A stretch of 64,000 nucleotides of DNA from Candidatus Melainabacteria bacterium (GCA_013288645.1 JABDBL010000013.1:1-64000), one strand, 5' to 3'; positions 34,470-46,816 are shown, counted from the first letter of the stretch. The notes: a model not told the origin generated them from the sequence alone. Numbers and translations are program-made.

Positions 34470-35651
34470 CTATTTACTCCTTGAAAGCGAGTCAGAAGGT
34501 GAAATTGTACCCTCCAGTCTTTGCTTCCAGTAGTGTTTCAGCCTCGCTTCATTCTTTGCTTGATCTTCGGAAGGGTCAAGAAAGCTGCCGGCATATTTGC
34601 CTGCGAAGAATGCGGATTCCAGATCGAAGTGGGTACCATAAATGTGATTCAGAAGTCTATAAGCGTTATAGCACAATATAGGATTAGGCGCATCAATTGC
34701 TCGCAAGAGTTCTTTCTGAGTCTTTGGCGAATGCAAATCTGTATCCAAATTAAACCCAGCTTGTGAGAAACCGTCAAGAACAGCTGCCTGCCAATTGCCA
34801 TCGGAATGTCCTTTCAAAAAGTTACGCCACCACACCTTCGCATTTTCCGATGCCTTTTCTGCTATCTTTCGCGCGTGCTCTCCAGTACCTTCTTCTTGTT
34901 TCAAATGGCGTAATTCCGTAAAGAAATCCCGGTTGCTTGCAAAGCTCAATGCACTAATCACATTGCTGCATACTGACCAATGCCTCGGGTCCATGGTGCT
35001 TTCGAGTAGATCAAAATCTTTCAAATCCAGGGTTCCTAAAAGATATGCTGATGCGTGCCAGATAGCCATTTCAAGTCCTTCGCTATCGTTATTCTTCGGT
35101 TTTAGTGCTTCTTTATAGATGGTAGCAAGATTAGTGGCATGATAGTGACCCACGCCCAGTTTTGTCGATTCGATAGCCATTTTCTCAAGAGAAGTCAAAG
35201 TCTCTTTGGTATCATTATCCAATTGTCCTTTTCCCATATAGAATGCATCTCCAACACTGACCACGTAAGGAGCAGCATTGAGAATATAGAATCGTGTGCC
35301 TGGTGAGATAGCATTTTCAGAAGCTCTCGTAAGCATAGGGCTCAGCGTTGCTGGATCATGGAACGGAATAAGCGCAATAGCGGCAAATGCCAAGCCCGTC
35401 CCATCTTTGGCCCTCGCCACGTAATCGACTAACGCTTGCTTGCACTTATCGTCTTCAGGATATACCTGCCAAAGGCTTTCCTTAGCTTGTTTCAAGAACT
35501 GCTTTGGTTCGACCTTCGCAGTAAACTGCTTTACTAGTGCGGGTTCAACTGGGTTAGGCTCTTGAGCAAATGACGCTGTAGAAAAGAGAAATGATAGTGT
35601 TAATACGGTCGGTAAGCAATATTTGGATTGGATAATGTATTTTTTAATCAT
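34470..35651 (-). CDS. Secreted helical protein, unknown
   Basis: 393 residues. Signal peptide MIKKYIIQSKYCLPTVLTLS, cleavage after SFA. The mature part is helix-rich and evenly spaced, recalling HEAT/ARM-type or superhelical proteins, without a defined motif. The ATG overlaps the stop of the M20 peptidase gene by 4 bp (ATGA), so it is translated with it. A link to peptide breakdown is possible only by position. The end is near a + strand region without genes. Confidence 0.55.
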   Translation of the reverse strand: MIKKYIIQSKYCLPTVLTLSFLFSTASFAQEPNPVEPALVKQFTAKVEPKQFLKQAKESLWQVYPEDDKCKQALVDYVARAKDGTGLAFAAIALIPFHDPATLSPMLTRASENAISPGTRFYILNAAPYVVSVGDAFYMGKGQLDNDTKETLTSLEKMAIESTKLGVGHYHATNLATIYKEALKPKNNDSEGLEMAIWHASAYLLGTLDLKDFDLLESTMDPRHWSVCSNVISALSFASNRDFFTELRHLKQEEGTGEHARKIAEKASENAKVWWRNFLKGHSDGNWQAAVLDGFSQAGFNLDTDLHSPKTQKELLRAIDAPNPILCYNAYRLLNHIYGTHFDLESAFFAGKYAGSFLDPSEDQAKNEARLKHYWKQRLEGTISPSDSLSRSK

Positions 35652-37015
35652 AATTTTTGCACCTTAGTAAAATAATCCGCAAATAATTTTATGCCGCCTT
35701 TTGCTTGTTGCCAGTCGAAGTGCTCGTTTATGGCATGGTAGCCATGTTCTGGCAAGGATAGACCAATAAAAACTATTGGCACTTTTAGAACTTCATCCAT
35801 AGAGACCACCGCACCGATGGAGCCACCTTCGCGGGTGAAAACTGGTTCGCAATGAAAAGTATTTTTGATTGCAGCAGCTGCAGCTTGATTATATTTATCT
35901 TTACAGCTACCTATAAAAGGGCCAAGGCTGCCGTCTTCAATAACTTCAGCATCAGGACACTTTGCTTTAACAAATTCGCTAAATAGCTTAAAAATCTTAT
36001 CTGGCTTTTGATTAGGTACTAGGCGCATACTTATTTTTGCCTCTGCCTGATGGGGGACAATCGTCTTAACACCAGGACCAGTGTAACCACCTACAATACC
36101 ATGCACCTCTAAAGTTGGTTTAACCCAAATGCGCTTTATTGCTTCTAAAGGTTCTTCTACTCGCACTGCCATTAATTCATGGGCTTTTTTAAAATGATCT
36201 AGCGAGAAACCGGCCTTCCCCATATTATCTAATTCTTGCTCAGAAACAGGCAAAACGTCATCATAAAAGCCCGGGATTTTCACTTCACCAGTTTTAGCGT
36301 CATAGCAATCAGTTATTAATTGACTCAATTCACCAATAGGATTACGGGCCACGCCTCCGGTTGTGCCAGAGTGAACATCTTTTTTGCCTGTGCGCAATTT
36401 AACCAGCACGCAAGACATCCCGCGCAAGCCATAGGCTATAGAAGGTTTATCTTTGCTGATCCATATTGTGTCTGAAACAAGAATGGAATTTGTTTTGAAT
36501 TTTTCTTTGTTTCTCTTGAGAAAGGAGAGAAAATTAGGACTGCCAATTTCTTCTTCTAATTCCCAAATAAATTTTATATTCAAAGGCAGTCCTTGATCAT
36601 AGACATATTTGCTAGCGTAAAGAGCCGCTAAGGCAGGTCCTTTATCGTCGGTTGACCCGCGGCCTTTATATAGGTCGTCTTTTATGGTTAGTGAGAAAGG
36701 TGGATTTTGCCATTCGTTAGCGTCAGCCGGCTGTACGTCTAAATGATTATAAATTGTAAGAGTGGGCGATTTAGCTGAATTTTCAAAATAGCCATATACG
36801 ACGGGATTGCCATTTGTTTTTATAATCTCGGCTTTGGCGCCAAATTGTTTCAGTAAATTGAGAGCAGCCTCAGCCATTTTTTCTATATCTTTTTTATGGG
36901 CAGGATCGGCACTAACACTAGGTATATCCACAAAGGCTTTTAAATTAGCTTCGTAATCTTTACGGATAGAATCTATATATTGATCAATACCTGCTTCAAT
37001 TTTTTTTGTTTGCAT
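35648..37015 (-). CDS. M20-family metallopeptidase (dipeptidase-like)
   Basis: 455 residues, the usual size for the CPG2/carnosinase-like branch. Metal and catalytic sites are visible: first metal His and catalytic Asp in YNHLDVQP, shared Asp in GRGSTDDKGP, catalytic EE in WELEEEIGS, metal Asp in LVSDT, and the final His in EHGYHAINEHFDW. The lid/dimerisation domain lies at about 205-320. It hydrolyses dipeptides or related amides in the cytoplasm using two zinc ions; specificity unknown. Lies 9 bp downstream of recF on the same strand and is coupled to the following secreted protein. Confidence 0.9.
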   Translation of the reverse strand: MQTKKIEAGIDQYIDSIRKDYEANLKAFVDIPSVSADPAHKKDIEKMAEAALNLLKQFGAKAEIIKTNGNPVVYGYFENSAKSPTLTIYNHLDVQPADANEWQNPPFSLTIKDDLYKGRGSTDDKGPALAALYASKYVYDQGLPLNIKFIWELEEEIGSPNFLSFLKRNKEKFKTNSILVSDTIWISKDKPSIAYGLRGMSCVLVKLRTGKKDVHSGTTGGVARNPIGELSQLITDCYDAKTGEVKIPGFYDDVLPVSEQELDNMGKAGFSLDHFKKAHELMAVRVEEPLEAIKRIWVKPTLEVHGIVGGYTGPGVKTIVPHQAEAKISMRLVPNQKPDKIFKLFSEFVKAKCPDAEVIEDGSLGPFIGSCKDKYNQAAAAAIKNTFHCEPVFTREGGSIGAVVSMDEVLKVPIVFIGLSLPEHGYHAINEHFDWQQAKGGIKLFADYFTKVQKL

Positions 37016-37024
37016 ATATACTTC

Positions 37025-38314
37025 CTAACGCGCTACTTTTATTTCGGTGGCACCAATTGTACCTGATTTAACCTCATAGAAATGGGCGCTTTCTAGCCAG
37101 TGTGAGTTAAAGTTAGAAACGTGAGTTGTGGAAATAATAGTTTGCATATCGCTATTAATTTGTGACATAAGTAATGATTGTCTTTTGAGGTCAAGCTCAG
37201 CTAAAACATCGTCTAATAGAAGTACGGGTGGTTCTGATAGATGTTCTCTAATCATTTCTAGCTCACTAAGTTTGAGAGCTAGGACTAATGAACGCTGTTG
37301 TCCTTGGCTAGCAAATGAAGTGGCTTCTTTGTCATTCAATAAAAATATTAGATCGTCGCGATGAGGACCCGATAAAGTCTGACCGCGCACAAGTTCTTCT
37401 AACTTTCGCTTATTTAATGAATGAAGCAAAGTTTGGACAATTACTTTTTCTTCTTCGTTATCATGGCTATTATTGTGAATCGAAGAGAGTAATTCTAGAA
37501 TTTTTATATCGTGAAAGTTTTGACCATCTCGATGATGACGCTTATCAGAATTAAGCTCCAATGCACGGCAGCGATAAAAGATTGATAAAGATTCATTTTG
37601 ATCCGAAATAAGAGATAAGTAATATTTTGCTTTGATTATAAGCTCTTGCAATGCTTTTCGTCGCCATAAGATTATGTGAGCACCATATTTAGCTACTTGT
37701 TCATTCCAGGCATCTAATTGGTCCTCATCTCTAGCAGATAAATGATTGCTCTCAAACAAGCCTTTGAGCAATTTATTGCGCTGCTGTACAACTTTTTGAT
37801 ATTTAGATAACTGTTCATAGAATGCAGGCTTTAAACGAACTATAACCGAATCAATCCAATCTCTTCTGTGACTGGGGCCACCTCGTATCAAATTCAAATC
37901 GAGAGTATTAAAAGTAACTGTAATAAGTCTGCCCCTAAGTTTTTTTAAAAGCGAGTAACTTACACCATTTACAAATACTTTTCGTTTTCTGGGCTTTTCA
38001 TTAGTGAGCCTCTCTTCTAGTCCTAGCTCCAAGAGCATTTCTGCTTCGTTAAACAATGAGAGAGCCAAATTTTCTTTAACGTTTCTAGCTAGAAAATGTG
38101 CCTCAATATGTGTTTTGCTTTTGCCATGCTGAATAAAGTCCGATTCAGAAGAAGTACGGCTTGAGTATCCGGTAGACAATAATTCAATTGCTTCTAAAAA
38201 ATTTGTCTTACCTTGAGCATTTTCTCCCACCAAAATATTTAACCCAGGATGCAAGTCTAAAAATGCATGCGAATAGTTTCTAAAATTTGACAGACTAAGT
38301 TTTTCGATCAACAT
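37025..38314 (-). CDS. recF: DNA repair protein RecF
   Basis: 429 residues, somewhat longer than the usual 360-380. The SMC-like ATPase head is complete: start LSLSNFRNYSH, Walker A GENAQGKTN, the SGPHRDDL stretch, signature ASQGQQRSLVLALKLSELEM and Walker B PVLLLDDVLAELD. The extra length lies around residues 240-300, a charged region (SDKRHHRDGQNFHD, HDNEEEKV). RecF loads RecA at gaps with RecO and RecR. It is followed by the M20 gene and preceded by ribF on the same strand; gyrB is nearby but divergent, a variation on the classical dnaN-recF-gyrB order. Confidence 0.95.
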   Translation of the reverse strand: MLIEKLSLSNFRNYSHAFLDLHPGLNILVGENAQGKTNFLEAIELLSTGYSSRTSSESDFIQHGKSKTHIEAHFLARNVKENLALSLFNEAEMLLELGLEERLTNEKPRKRKVFVNGVSYSLLKKLRGRLITVTFNTLDLNLIRGGPSHRRDWIDSVIVRLKPAFYEQLSKYQKVVQQRNKLLKGLFESNHLSARDEDQLDAWNEQVAKYGAHIILWRRKALQELIIKAKYYLSLISDQNESLSIFYRCRALELNSDKRHHRDGQNFHDIKILELLSSIHNNSHDNEEEKVIVQTLLHSLNKRKLEELVRGQTLSGPHRDDLIFLLNDKEATSFASQGQQRSLVLALKLSELEMIREHLSEPPVLLLDDVLAELDLKRQSLLMSQINSDMQTIISTTHVSNFNSHWLESAHFYEVKSGTIGATEIKVAR

Positions 38315-38337
38315 TTTGTTTTATAAATTGAATAAAT

Positions 38338-39291
38338 TTAAACGGCAGGCAGACTAGAAAACAGTTGAGAAGCAGTTTTACAATCGGTATTAATCTGCGT
38401 TTTCAGAGCTTCCGGACCAGAAAATTTCATTTCTGGCCGCAAATATTTATAGAAATATACTTCTATATTCTTATCGTAAAGATTACCTTTAAAATTTAAA
38501 AGGTGTACCTCTGTAATAGGCAAAGCATTAACATCGCCTGCAAAAGTGGGTCGACAGCCTATATTCACTACCGCATCATAGTATATCCGCTTATTGGCTT
38601 GAGCACTTAGGCGCACCTTAGCAGCATAAACGCCTGTGGCGGGTAGCATTTGAAATTGTGATGTTTGCAAATTTGCTGTAGGAAAACCTAATTTTGCCCC
38701 TCTGCCTTCTCCTGCTATAACTTTTCCCGGCAGAGAAAATGGTCTCGATAATAACTTATTAGCTATATCCAGATTAGCGTTTTCCAAGCTATCGCGTATC
38801 TTGGAGCTAGAAACTTCCATTCCATCAACATATACCGGTGTGGCTATTCGCACTGCAAAACCCATGGTTTTACCAAATTCATTAAGTAGTTGTGGATTAC
38901 CTTCTCTTTGTCTGCCAAAATGATGGTTAAAGCCCACAGAGATTAGTCTCGCCCCCATACTCTGCACTAAAACGGTCTCTACATATTCTTGCGGTGTTAG
39001 ACGACACAATTCTTCAGTAAAGGTTAAAACCAAAGCTGCTTGTACCCCTAAGTTTTCAAAAATGTCCAGGCGTTGCTCAATATTAGTTAGCAGTAATGGC
39101 GAATTACCCCGGGTTAAAGCTCTTGGATGATCTTTGAAGGTGACTACAGCACTTGTTACATCTTTTATTTTAGCTTCTTCGATAGCAGCAGCAATGACAG
39201 TCTGATGCCCTAGATGCACACCATCAAAAAACCCCAAAGCAATAGCGGACTTTCTTAGGAGATTTGGACTAGATTCATAAAAAATTTCCAA
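38338..39291 (-). CDS. ribF: Bifunctional riboflavin kinase / FAD synthetase
   Basis: 317 residues, full length. The FAD synthetase half has the nucleotidyltransferase motif GFFDGVHLGHQ, FTEELCRLTPQEYV and the kinase-domain link SSSKIRDSL. The flavokinase half shows GKVIAGEGRGAKLGFPTANL, GVYAAKV and CRPTFAG. It turns riboflavin into FMN and FAD. The start is TTG at 39291; no ATG lies near. 23 bp before recF. Confidence 0.93.
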   Translation of the reverse strand: MEIFYESSPNLLRKSAIALGFFDGVHLGHQTVIAAAIEEAKIKDVTSAVVTFKDHPRALTRGNSPLLLTNIEQRLDIFENLGVQAALVLTFTEELCRLTPQEYVETVLVQSMGARLISVGFNHHFGRQREGNPQLLNEFGKTMGFAVRIATPVYVDGMEVSSSKIRDSLENANLDIANKLLSRPFSLPGKVIAGEGRGAKLGFPTANLQTSQFQMLPATGVYAAKVRLSAQANKRIYYDAVVNIGCRPTFAGDVNALPITEVHLLNFKGNLYDKNIEVYFYKYLRPEMKFSGPEALKTQINTDCKTASQLFSSLPAV

Positions 39292-39481
39292 GCAGTATTT
39301 CAGACTCCATATATTTTTCCGGATATTTTAATTGTAGATGCATTCATCACTTTGCATGCCTATTTGTGCTAAACTTTGTTTGTTCTATGAGTAGTTTCAA
39401 TCTTTACTTTCAATTATTGGAGCGAATTTAGCTACTGGTGCAGTAAGCTAGTTCGTCAATTTTTTGAAAAATTTGGTATAA

Positions 39482-41590
<2,109 letters not shown>

Positions 41591-41607
41591 AGGCTGCAAA
41601 ACAACAA

Positions 41608-42216
41608 TTGAAAACAATTAACTTTGCTAATCTTGTTTGTTTGGCCCGAGTACTTCTCGCCCTTGTAGCCATCGCCTTATTGCTTCATCATCATGTCGGA
41701 TCGACACGCTTAGCTTTCGTGTTGACCATATTCGTGATTTGGGCAGATCAATTAGATGGTTATTTAGCACGCAAACTGAATCTAGTTTCTAAACTAGGTG
41801 GCATCCTAGATATAGCTTGTGATCGCATTGTAGAAATAGCTTATTGGATAGCCTTTGCTGTACTCGGATGGATCAATATTTGGATTCCAATTTTATTTCT
41901 CGTGCGTGGTGGTCTAGTAGACGCTATTCGAGCTTACTATCAAGAAAAAGGACTCACCGCATTTGGTGACAAAACTATGATGGAATCCGAAATTGGAAAA
42001 TTTTTGGTCGCTTCTAATTTTAGTCGTTTTAGTTATGCTGTTGCTAAAGCACTCGCTTTTTGTTTGCTCATACTTATTCACACAAATATTAAATTGACCT
42101 GGCTCTCTTCAATTGCCTTCTTCTTTGTTTATTTTGCCTGTATATTCTGCGTCATTAGAGGTCTGCCAGTTCTTCTAGAAGCAGGCGATTTAATATTTAT
42201 AAAACACCGCGATTAG
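41608..42216 (+). CDS. CDP-alcohol phosphatidyltransferase (PgsA-like)
   Basis: 202 residues with about six helices. The complete family signature D(x2)DG(x2)AR(x8)G(x3)D(x3)D is present (DQLDGYLARKL, then GGILDIACD). Members transfer a phosphatidyl group from CDP-diacylglycerol to an alcohol such as glycerol phosphate or inositol; the acceptor here is unclear. TTG at 41608 is the likely start, as no ATG precedes the first helix. It starts 17 bp after gyrB, and its end overlaps the convergent glycosyltransferase gene by 4 bp. Confidence 0.83.
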   Translation: MKTINFANLVCLARVLLALVAIALLLHHHVGSTRLAFVLTIFVIWADQLDGYLARKLNLVSKLGGILDIACDRIVEIAYWIAFAVLGWINIWIPILFLVRGGLVDAIRAYYQEKGLTAFGDKTMMESEIGKFLVASNFSRFSYAVAKALAFCLLILIHTNIKLTWLSSIAFFFVYFACIFCVIRGLPVLLEAGDLIFIKHRD

Positions 42217-43319
42217 CAATTTTTATATTTCTCATTGTATGTATTGAAATAGGGTCCTCCACCGTGGCAAAAAACCTCTAGGGCTGCCTTAATTACAACT
42301 TCTGGACTTAATTCTGTTAGACATTCTCTTTTGTCATCACAAGTCTTTTTATAATGGCATGGGCGGCAAGATAAAGATGCTTCGAATACGGCATTATGCT
42401 GGAGTCCAAATGGACGCCAGCGCTCAGGATCTGTCGGTCCAAATATAGCTAGAGTGGGTGTGCCCACGGCAGCAGATAAATGAGATGGCCCACTATCCAC
42501 ACAAATTGCTAGCTGCATAAGCTTATATAAAGCCATGCTTTCACGTATTGATAGTTGACCAGCTAAGTTAAGGCACTCTACCCCACTTAAGTCTATAATC
42601 TCCTGATTTAAAAGATTGTCTCCCGGCGCACCAGATAAAACAGGAGTGAAACCATGATCATCACTTAAAGTAGCAATAATTTTGGACCAGCTAGAGGTAG
42701 GATACATTTTGTCTGGATGAGCGGCAGCAGCATGAATAAGAACATATTTCTTTTGCTCCTTTGGTAACAACGCTCTTGCCGTTATTATTTCGTCACGGGT
42801 AGTCCAAGCTTCTAAATGATTATCAACAACCGGAATATTAGCGCCTCGTAATACGTCTAATGTGGATTCGACTTCATGCTTTTCCTTATCCCAGTGTATA
42901 TTTGTTGTTAAAAGTATAGATTTAAGTCCGCCACCATATCCGATGCGTTCTTTAGCTCCAGATAAATAAGCTAGAAGAACAGAAGATGTTGACCTTTTAA
43001 GAATAAATACAGTGTCGTAATGATTTTTTCTTATTAACGACACATAATGAGCAAATGATTTTGTTTGGCCCTTACCTTGATCATATTTGTGAAAACGTGT
43101 GGTATCGAATTCAATCAATTCATCAACATAGGGACATTCTTTGAGCACTTCTCCACTTTGAGGACCGACTAATACATCAATTTTTGCCTCAGGGTAATAG
43201 CGTTTTAAATTACGCAGAAAGGGGACCGTTAAAATAGTATCGCCAATAAAACGATACCGAATAACTAATATACGTTTTTGAGTTTTTATTTGAGTGCTGG
43301 GGTGGGTTTTGTTCTGCAT
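42213..43319 (-). CDS. Glycosyltransferase family 9, LPS heptosyltransferase-like
   Basis: 368 residues from ATG 43319 (an in-frame TTG at 43331 lies just after the lpxK stop). The N-terminal GT-B half begins ILVIRYRFIGDTILTVPFLR, as in WaaF/WaaC. The C-terminal half has the donor site with CVDSGPSHLSAAVGTPTLAI then FGPTDPERWRP. A Cys-rich end (SCRPCHYKKTCDDKRECL) is common in this family. It probably adds heptose or a similar sugar to the inner LPS core. Last gene of the LPS operon. Confidence 0.87.
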   Translation of the reverse strand: MQNKTHPSTQIKTQKRILVIRYRFIGDTILTVPFLRNLKRYYPEAKIDVLVGPQSGEVLKECPYVDELIEFDTTRFHKYDQGKGQTKSFAHYVSLIRKNHYDTVFILKRSTSSVLLAYLSGAKERIGYGGGLKSILLTTNIHWDKEKHEVESTLDVLRGANIPVVDNHLEAWTTRDEIITARALLPKEQKKYVLIHAAAAHPDKMYPTSSWSKIIATLSDDHGFTPVLSGAPGDNLLNQEIIDLSGVECLNLAGQLSIRESMALYKLMQLAICVDSGPSHLSAAVGTPTLAIFGPTDPERWRPFGLQHNAVFEASLSCRPCHYKKTCDDKRECLTELSPEVVIKAALEVFCHGGGPYFNTYNEKYKNC

Positions 43320-43333
43320 AATTGATGGCAAAG

Positions 43334-44425
43334 TTACTGCATCAAGACCGATGATATTTTAACAAGATCTGCTACATCTGGTGTGCCTTCTATCCACTTA
43401 GTATTCAAATTAATAGCCAAAATTCTTGAGCTTACGGTAGTTTCATCCAGTTTGACTAAATCTTTACGGGTGGTGATTAAATACTCAGCATTTAATTCAG
43501 TTAGTTTTTGCTTGAGCATTTCGGTGTCTTTCTCTGAATAAGAATGATGATCAGAAAATGATATTTGCTGCAAAACATTGGCACCAAGCTGCTTAACCGA
43601 TTCGAAAAAGCCCTGAGCTTTAGCCAGACCACAAAAGGCTATTACGGGCAGGTCGCGTAATTTATCGATAGAAAGATCTGTCCACCTACCAGCTATTAAC
43701 TGACGGAGAGAAGAAGGCTGAAATTGACAAAGACTGATTGAGCAGTTAGCTGCATGCTGAGTAACTAACTTTTTAAGCCGTTCTATTTTTTCAGCATTAT
43801 ATACCTTTGGAATTTTCGTTATCACCACATGGTTGGCTCGCTTAAGAGCAGATAATGGTTCACGCAAACGACCTGCTGGCAATAAATTATCATTCCAAGG
43901 CTCATCATTATAATCTAATAAAACGATATCGTAATCACGCTGTAGTCGCCAATGTTGAAAGCCATCATCTAACAATAGTATCTTGCAGTCATAGTCATTA
44001 ATAGCTTTTTGGCCACACATAAAGCGATCTTGTCCTACAATTACTATAGCTTGCGGCAACATTTGGGCCATCATTAATGGTTCATCACCGGCTGCGTCTA
44101 TTGAAGCAAAATTTCCTTGGCCATCACTTACCACTGTAATCGCTTGATTGTTTGATCTTTTGTAGCCTCTACTTAAAATACCTACTTTCATATTTTGGGC
44201 TAATAACTGATTTGCTAAGTCAACTATTATTGGAGTTTTGCCGGTACCGCCTACAGTTAGATTGCCAATGCTTATTACAGGATATGATAACTTTCCTGAA
44301 TGCAACCATTTTTCTTGATAGGCTAAATGATGAATATTTAAAAGCGATTCGTAAACGAAAGTCGCTGGCGCCAATAAATTAACGCAGAATTTATCAGCAA
44401 ATGTATGCGGATTGCCCCAGCTCAT
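43334..44425 (-). CDS. lpxK: Tetraacyldisaccharide 4'-kinase (lipid A)
   Basis: 363 residues. The P-loop and its context are diagnostic: VISIGNLTVGGTGKTPIIVD, then ILSRGYKR, DDGFQHWRLQRDYDIVLLD and AFCGLAKAQGFF. LpxK phosphorylates the lipid A disaccharide precursor at the inner membrane. The start overlaps the waaA stop by 4 bp. With waaA it shows that the organism makes a Kdo-containing lipid A, hence an outer membrane. Confidence 0.94.
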   Translation of the reverse strand: MSWGNPHTFADKFCVNLLAPATFVYESLLNIHHLAYQEKWLHSGKLSYPVISIGNLTVGGTGKTPIIVDLANQLLAQNMKVGILSRGYKRSNNQAITVVSDGQGNFASIDAAGDEPLMMAQMLPQAIVIVGQDRFMCGQKAINDYDCKILLLDDGFQHWRLQRDYDIVLLDYNDEPWNDNLLPAGRLREPLSALKRANHVVITKIPKVYNAEKIERLKKLVTQHAANCSISLCQFQPSSLRQLIAGRWTDLSIDKLRDLPVIAFCGLAKAQGFFESVKQLGANVLQQISFSDHHSYSEKDTEMLKQKLTELNAEYLITTRKDLVKLDETTVSSRILAINLNTKWIEGTPDVADLVKISSVLMQ

Positions 44426-45777
44426 AAAGTCATCTCAACTTTATTAGGTTTATTGGTTAGAGCACCGTCAAGCTTATTTCTCTGCAGAAGGATACCAATT
44501 TCGGCCAGGGATTTAGAAACAGCTCCGCGATTATTGTTGAGCCACAATTGTCCTATATTTCCCATTTTTTCCCGCAAATCCCTATCTTGAATAAGTTCGA
44601 GCAATCTATCTTCTACTGTCTGTGCGTCAGCGGCAATAAATAAAGCTTTATCGCTATCTAGAATGGTAGCAGTTTCTTTGGTCTTAAAAAGATGCGGACC
44701 ACATACCACAGGTACTGCATATAAATACGGTTCTAATAAATTATGTCCACCCACTTTAGCAATAGAACCGCCGACAAAAGCAAGAGAAGCTAGCGAATAA
44801 AAATTTGCCAATTGTCCAATTGTGTCTAACAAATAAATATCGTTTTGTTCAACAAATTTCTCGCCGTGACTATAGCGTCTCGCTCTGTAGCCAGCATTTT
44901 CAATGATTTTTGCTACTGTTTCAAAGCGCTCCGGATGACGGGGAGCAATGATCACCTTTAGGTTTTTATCTTTCCTGATTAGTGGGCTTGCGAGAAATTT
45001 CTTGTAAGTATCGAGAATAATTTTTTCTTCGTCAGGATGGGTGGATCCACCAATAAGAACTAATTCATCCGATTTAATGCCTAATTGAGCCTTTAAGTCA
45101 CTAATTGCTGCATTATTTAACAACGCTGGCCAATCGTATTTTAAATTACCAAAAACTTGAATAGGTAAATCATTACCGGCGACCGCTTTATAGTGCTCAG
45201 CTTCTTTATTTGTTTGTGCCCCTATTAAAGCCAATTTCTTTAGAACGGGACCAAAGAACCACTTAGTAAATTTATAACGTTTGAAAGAACGCGGAGACAT
45301 TCGGGCATTGAGTATTGCCACAGGTATATTTTTCTGCCAGCAAGAGTTGATAAAATTTGGCCACAACTCTGTTTCAAAAATAATTACTAAACTTGGCTCT
45401 ACTAAAGATAGAAACCGATTGACAGACCAAGTTAAGTCAAAAGGGAAATAAATCACTTGGGCCATATGACCTGCACGTTGCTTGGCGAGCAATTGTCCGG
45501 CCTTAGTAGTCGTTGAAATTACCAAAGGACTATCTGGATATTTTTCTTTTATAGCTCGCAGAAGAGGAAACACACCGTTAAACTCTCCCACTGAAACAGC
45601 ATGGATCCATATTCCTTTTTTGCAATTAGACAATGCCTTTCGTAAAGACTGATCTATGAATCCCAATTTTTGCTTAAGCCCAGCTCTTGTTTTAGGAACA
45701 AATAGCAAAATTGGGCTAGCCAAAAACAGGGCCATTGCCAAAAATAATGAATATAAGTATTGAGTTAATTGTTCCAA
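44422..45777 (-). CDS. waaA: 3-deoxy-D-manno-octulosonic-acid (Kdo) transferase
   Basis: 451 residues. An N-terminal membrane helix (about 7-27) is followed by a GT-B fold with the hallmark start IWIHAVSVGEFNGVFPLLRA, then FPFDLTWSVNRFLSLVEP, NARMSPRSFKRYKFTKWFFG, GGSTHPDEEKIIL and APRHPERF. The substrate-binding end reads FVGGSIAKVGGHNLLEPYLY. It adds Kdo to lipid IVA. The likely start is TTG at 45777, since no ATG precedes the helix. Coupled to lpxK and 22 bp after the epimerase gene. Confidence 0.94.
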   Translation of the reverse strand: MEQLTQYLYSLFLAMALFLASPILLFVPKTRAGLKQKLGFIDQSLRKALSNCKKGIWIHAVSVGEFNGVFPLLRAIKEKYPDSPLVISTTTKAGQLLAKQRAGHMAQVIYFPFDLTWSVNRFLSLVEPSLVIIFETELWPNFINSCWQKNIPVAILNARMSPRSFKRYKFTKWFFGPVLKKLALIGAQTNKEAEHYKAVAGNDLPIQVFGNLKYDWPALLNNAAISDLKAQLGIKSDELVLIGGSTHPDEEKIILDTYKKFLASPLIRKDKNLKVIIAPRHPERFETVAKIIENAGYRARRYSHGEKFVEQNDIYLLDTIGQLANFYSLASLAFVGGSIAKVGGHNLLEPYLYAVPVVCGPHLFKTKETATILDSDKALFIAADAQTVEDRLLELIQDRDLREKMGNIGQLWLNNNRGAVSKSLAEIGILLQRNKLDGALTNKPNKVEMTL

Positions 45778-45799
45778 AGCTTTTTATAGGATATTAGTG

Positions 45800-46816
45800 T
45801 TACATTTTCCAAGTAGAGAGTGTCTTAGCCATCCCCTCAATAAAGGAGATACGTTCTACATATCCCAGATCGCGTTCTGCTTTGGATATGTCAAAACCCT
45901 GATTCACTGCGACTAAACGATAAGCTGCACGAGAATAGCGAGCCAATTTATTCTTAAAATAATTCGGTACTAAAGGAGTAACCACTGAAGCCGATTCAAC
46001 AAGTAAGCGGGCAGCAAAAGCAGGAATGATTAAACTAACACGAGGCAAATTCAATTCATCACAGATGGTATCAAACAAAAGTCTTTTGCTGACCGATTGT
46101 CCGTCTGTTAAGTTATAGATTTGTCCATACGCTTTGGCATTAAGAATAGAGGACTCAATAGCACGACAAAGATTTTCTACATAAATAACGTTGGTTTCTT
46201 TCTTGGTATCACCTACTAGCATGGCGCGTCCCTTTTTCATCGCTTGAATTAACTTCGGCATCCAAGTCCTTTCACTGGGTCCATATATAAAACCCGGTCT
46301 TAGGATGGTGACATCAATACATCTGACATCGACTTGGGATATGACTATTTTCTCAGCCTCAATTTTCGAATTAGCATAAGGCTCTCTAGAATATATGGGT
46401 ATCTGTTCTTCATTTACTTTAAATTGATCCTGATCACCTGTTATAACAGATAGACTGCTTATGTGGATAAATTGTTTGACACCAGCTGCAATGGCTGCTT
46501 GCAAAACATTTTCAGTACCTTCAACGTTGACACGTTTTAATTCTTGCCAATTAGAATAAGGTTCAACTGCAGCAGCCGTATGCACAACTACCTCACAATC
46601 AGCCATATAGTCACTAAGTCTGCCGATCTCCCTGATATCGGACTCTATGTAGCATAATCTATCTGAATAATTTTGAACGATATTGTTCAGCTCATCTTTG
46701 TCGCTAGAAGGGCGCACACAACCGATTACCGAATAGCCTTTCTCAGCTAGGTATTTAATTAAGTACAAACCGACGGTACCGGTTGCCCCAGTAACAAAAA
46801 CCTTTATCCTATTCAT
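45800..46816 (-). CDS. NAD-dependent epimerase/dehydratase (extended SDR)
   Basis: 338 residues. The Rossmann motif TGATGTVGLYL opens the protein from ATG 46816, preceded by TGGGAGAA as a ribosome-binding site (an in-frame TTG at 46825 is inside it). HTAAAVEPYSNW, the catalytic YANSKIEAEK (YxxxK) and LRPGFIYGP follow, as in extended short-chain dehydrogenases acting on nucleotide sugars or sterol-like substrates. Its place in front of waaA and lpxK suggests a part in making an envelope sugar or lipid, but the substrate is not evident. Confidence 0.85.
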   Translation of the reverse strand: MNRIKVFVTGATGTVGLYLIKYLAEKGYSVIGCVRPSSDKDELNNIVQNYSDRLCYIESDIREIGRLSDYMADCEVVVHTAAAVEPYSNWQELKRVNVEGTENVLQAAIAAGVKQFIHISSLSVITGDQDQFKVNEEQIPIYSREPYANSKIEAEKIVISQVDVRCIDVTILRPGFIYGPSERTWMPKLIQAMKKGRAMLVGDTKKETNVIYVENLCRAIESSILNAKAYGQIYNLTDGQSVSKRLLFDTICDELNLPRVSLIIPAFAARLLVESASVVTPLVPNYFKNKLARYSRAAYRLVAVNQGFDISKAERDLGYVERISFIEGMAKTLSTWKM